Below are positions 19,289 to 20,687 of a stretch of 20,687 bases of DNA, one piece after another (position 1 is the first letter of the stretch; each line of letters starts with the position of its first letter). The notes under the pieces were generated by a model. The model saw only the letters and a program-made list of their open reading frames with translations. It did no database searches and had not been told where the DNA came from. Origin of the DNA: a virus; IMG/VR virus record IMGVR_UViG_3300027708_000340, positions 1-20,687 of that record; one strand, 5' to 3'. The position numbers and the translations under genes were made by a program.

Positions 19289-20587
19289 TTACCCTTGTGT
19301 TTGTAAAATGTAATATGTTTCATCATTAAATTCAATAGTATCGTAATCACCATCGTAAGAGTTCAGTGTGTGACCAATACCGTCAGTTTGAATTAACCCT
19401 TCTTTAAATCCTTTTATATCTATAAAGTTTTCAATATTCAAACCATATTCTTCAATTACGTTCGCAGGGTCATCAACCAAATCATTAATTAAATCTTCAA
19501 CCTTTTCCTCAATTAAATTTTCAGGGACAGTTTTATCACTATCTCTTAACTCATCAAGTTCTTCATTTAATTCATCCTCTTTTTCTTGGTCTATTTCAGA
19601 ATCTTCCAAAAATAATTCAATTTCATCAATTCTTTTTTGAACTGCCGGGTCGGAATATTCAAAATCTTCCTCGTCAAAATAATCTTCAAGGTTTTCTCTG
19701 ACATTATGTTCTTCATCGTCTCTGAAAGTTTCCTTAAGTTCTTCAATATCAATATAATCTTCAACAAAACTTGAATTAAAACCTTTTATTCCGATATCAT
19801 CAATCAATTCATCAATTTTTTCATATGCCGACATGTGGGTGTCGTAATTATCACCAACCGCCCATCTTTCTTTTGATTCTTCTAATTCGTCAGTTAACAC
19901 ATAAAAAGTTCTCATACTATAATATTTGTAATCATAAACCAAATTATATAAGTCAATTCTTTTTTCAAGTTCTTCAATTTCTTCTTCAACAGCCTCTAAA
20001 TCCATCAAATTTTCATTATCTTCTGTTTCTTTCTCAATTTCCTCCATCCTTTCCTTCGCAGTATAGAGTTCCTGTAACCTTGCATCATGATTAGGCTCTT
20101 TAGCCTCATAATCACCAGAAGATGAAGTTAAAAATTCAAATAAAACATTTGCTAAAATTGCAATATCATTATTTGCAGTTTCTAAATTCCATTCATCATC
20201 TTGTCGTAAAACGTTTTGTTTTTCAAATTCAATCTGTCTTTGTTTTTTGATTTGAATTTGTTCATATGGTGTACCATATGTTGAAATATATTTGGTTTCA
20301 ATCCCCTCAATAGAGTTAATTTTGGTGTATGTTAGGTCTAAACTACCATTAACTGTGATATTTGTGATGTTATTAGCATCCGTACCTCTCAAACTTAAAT
20401 CACCATCAATAACAATTCGTTTACCTCTGAATTGTTTCATATTTTGAACCAATCTACCGTTATAATTAGTAAACTTTAATAAATCAATATATTGTTCAGG
20501 TGTTATAACAACACTCTCTTGACCTTCTTCCTCAACCAACATTTGAACAACCTTTTGTATTTGTGATATATCTATATTAACTCTCAT
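19289..20587 (-). CDS. large acidic coiled-coil protein with internal ITPEQ tag
   Basis: 432 residues. After a short start comes SVVITPEQYIDLLKF (about 24-38), an internal version of the recurrent tag. Residues about 54-105 (GDLSLRGT...NGSLDLTYTKINSIEGIE) look like a short leucine-rich or beta-solenoid run of the type found in large phage proteins. From about 150 it is highly acidic with long helices (RMEEIEKETEDNENLMDLEAVEEEIEELEKRI and several DDE/EEL runs), suggesting coiled coils. Perhaps a structural or scaffold protein; I recognise no enzyme. A class B motif (20596-20612) precedes the gene. Confidence 0.87.
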   Translation of the reverse strand: MRVNIDISQIQKVVQMLVEEEGQESVVITPEQYIDLLKFTNYNGRLVQNMKQFRGKRIVIDGDLSLRGTDANNITNITVNGSLDLTYTKINSIEGIETKYISTYGTPYEQIQIKKQRQIEFEKQNVLRQDDEWNLETANNDIAILANVLFEFLTSSSGDYEAKEPNHDARLQELYTAKERMEEIEKETEDNENLMDLEAVEEEIEELEKRIDLYNLVYDYKYYSMRTFYVLTDELEESKERWAVGDNYDTHMSAYEKIDELIDDIGIKGFNSSFVEDYIDIEELKETFRDDEEHNVRENLEDYFDEEDFEYSDPAVQKRIDEIELFLEDSEIDQEKEDELNEELDELRDSDKTVPENLIEEKVEDLINDLVDDPANVIEEYGLNIENFIDIKGFKEGLIQTDGIGHTLNSYDGDYDTIEFNDETYYILQTQG

Positions 20588-20595
20588 GATAAAAA

Positions 20596-20612
20596 TTATA
20601 TTAATAAATATT
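20596..20612 (-). promoter_or_regulatory. class B motif before the 432-aa gene
   Basis: Minus strand AATATTTATTAATATAA, 8 nt before the ATG. Confidence 0.45.
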
Positions 20613-20650
20613 AAAATAACTATATTATTTACTATTAAATCACATGTGGT

Positions 20651-20666
20651 AAATATTTATAATAAA
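20651..20666 (+). promoter_or_regulatory. class B motif, plus strand, at right edge
   Basis: AAATATTTATAATAAA on the plus strand, 11 nt before an ATG at 20678; divergent with the minus-strand motif 40 bp away. Confidence 0.5.
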
Positions 20667-20677
20667 ATACCAACAAT

Positions 20678-20687
20678 ATGGGATGTG
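20678..20687 (+). CDS. start of a plus-strand gene cut by the window edge
   Basis: ATG at 20678 follows a full class B motif, as at other genes. Only three codons are present (M-G-C), so the product is unknown. Confidence 0.45.

Overview
The window looks like part of the genome of a large, AT-rich tailed phage infecting a member of the Bacteroidota. The phage assignment rests on a GH19 endolysin with a peptidoglycan-binding domain, two free-standing homing-type endonucleases beside tRNAs, many tRNA genes, and small phage families (DUF3310-like, Dps/ferritin-like, Nudix, HAD, DHH). The host assignment rests on six copies of a TTG-N20-TAnnTTTG promoter, the Bacteroidota housekeeping -33/-7 architecture, and on start codons with no Shine-Dalgarno sequence. 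All three stop codons are used as stops. Almost everything is on the minus strand. Only two complete genes (5284-5949 and a DUF192 gene at 14881-15228) and a fragment at the right edge are on the plus strand.

Layout, left to right. (1) 1-2480: a tRNA/ncRNA cluster with tRNA-Leu, an HNH endonuclease, tRNA-Ser and five odd tRNA-like elements. The five share nearly identical acceptor and T arms, but their central parts range from too short to about 45 nt too long. Tiny open reading frames and structured spacers lie between them. (2) 2469-3198: two small conserved genes. (3) 3241-4972: a more normal tRNA array (Gln, Asp, Gly, Gly, Phe, Pro, Ile, Trp, Lys, Asn) with a GIY-YIG endonuclease inside it. 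It is preceded at 4997-5228 by a promoter, a possible 37-aa leader peptide and a terminator with an alternative pairing partner, which looks like an attenuator. (4) 5284-11925: hypothetical genes, a HAD phosphatase, a lipoprotein, a HExxH metalloprotease, a possible nuclease and an RmlB-type sugar-nucleotide dehydratase. (5) 12046-13331: endolysin and two small genes. (6) 13352-14424: about 1.07 kb without a gene but full of hairpins capped by GNRA-type or UUCG loops. It lies between a promoter-like motif and a perfect intrinsic terminator, and is probably a large ornate structured RNA. (7) 14450-20587: Nudix, DUF192, DHH phosphoesterase, Dps-like protein, an operon ending in a DNA methyltransferase, and two larger structural-looking proteins.

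Two promoter classes seem to divide the genes. Class A (TTG-N20-TAnnTTTG, often exactly 4 nt before ATG) precedes small hypothetical genes, the methyltransferase operon and both tRNA clusters, as expected of early genes read by host polymerase. Class B (consensus about ATATTTATAATAAA, just before the start) precedes the endolysin, both homing endonucleases, the large RNA and every transcription unit encoding a protein with a recurrent N-terminal tag (K-hydrophobic-I-[ST]-E-[EQ]). The tag is on unrelated proteins, including the metalloprotease and the DHH enzyme, so it may be a virion-targeting or prohead-protease signal. The most interesting items are the large RNA, the tRNA-like family, the tag with its promoter association, and the candidate tRNA-operon attenuator.
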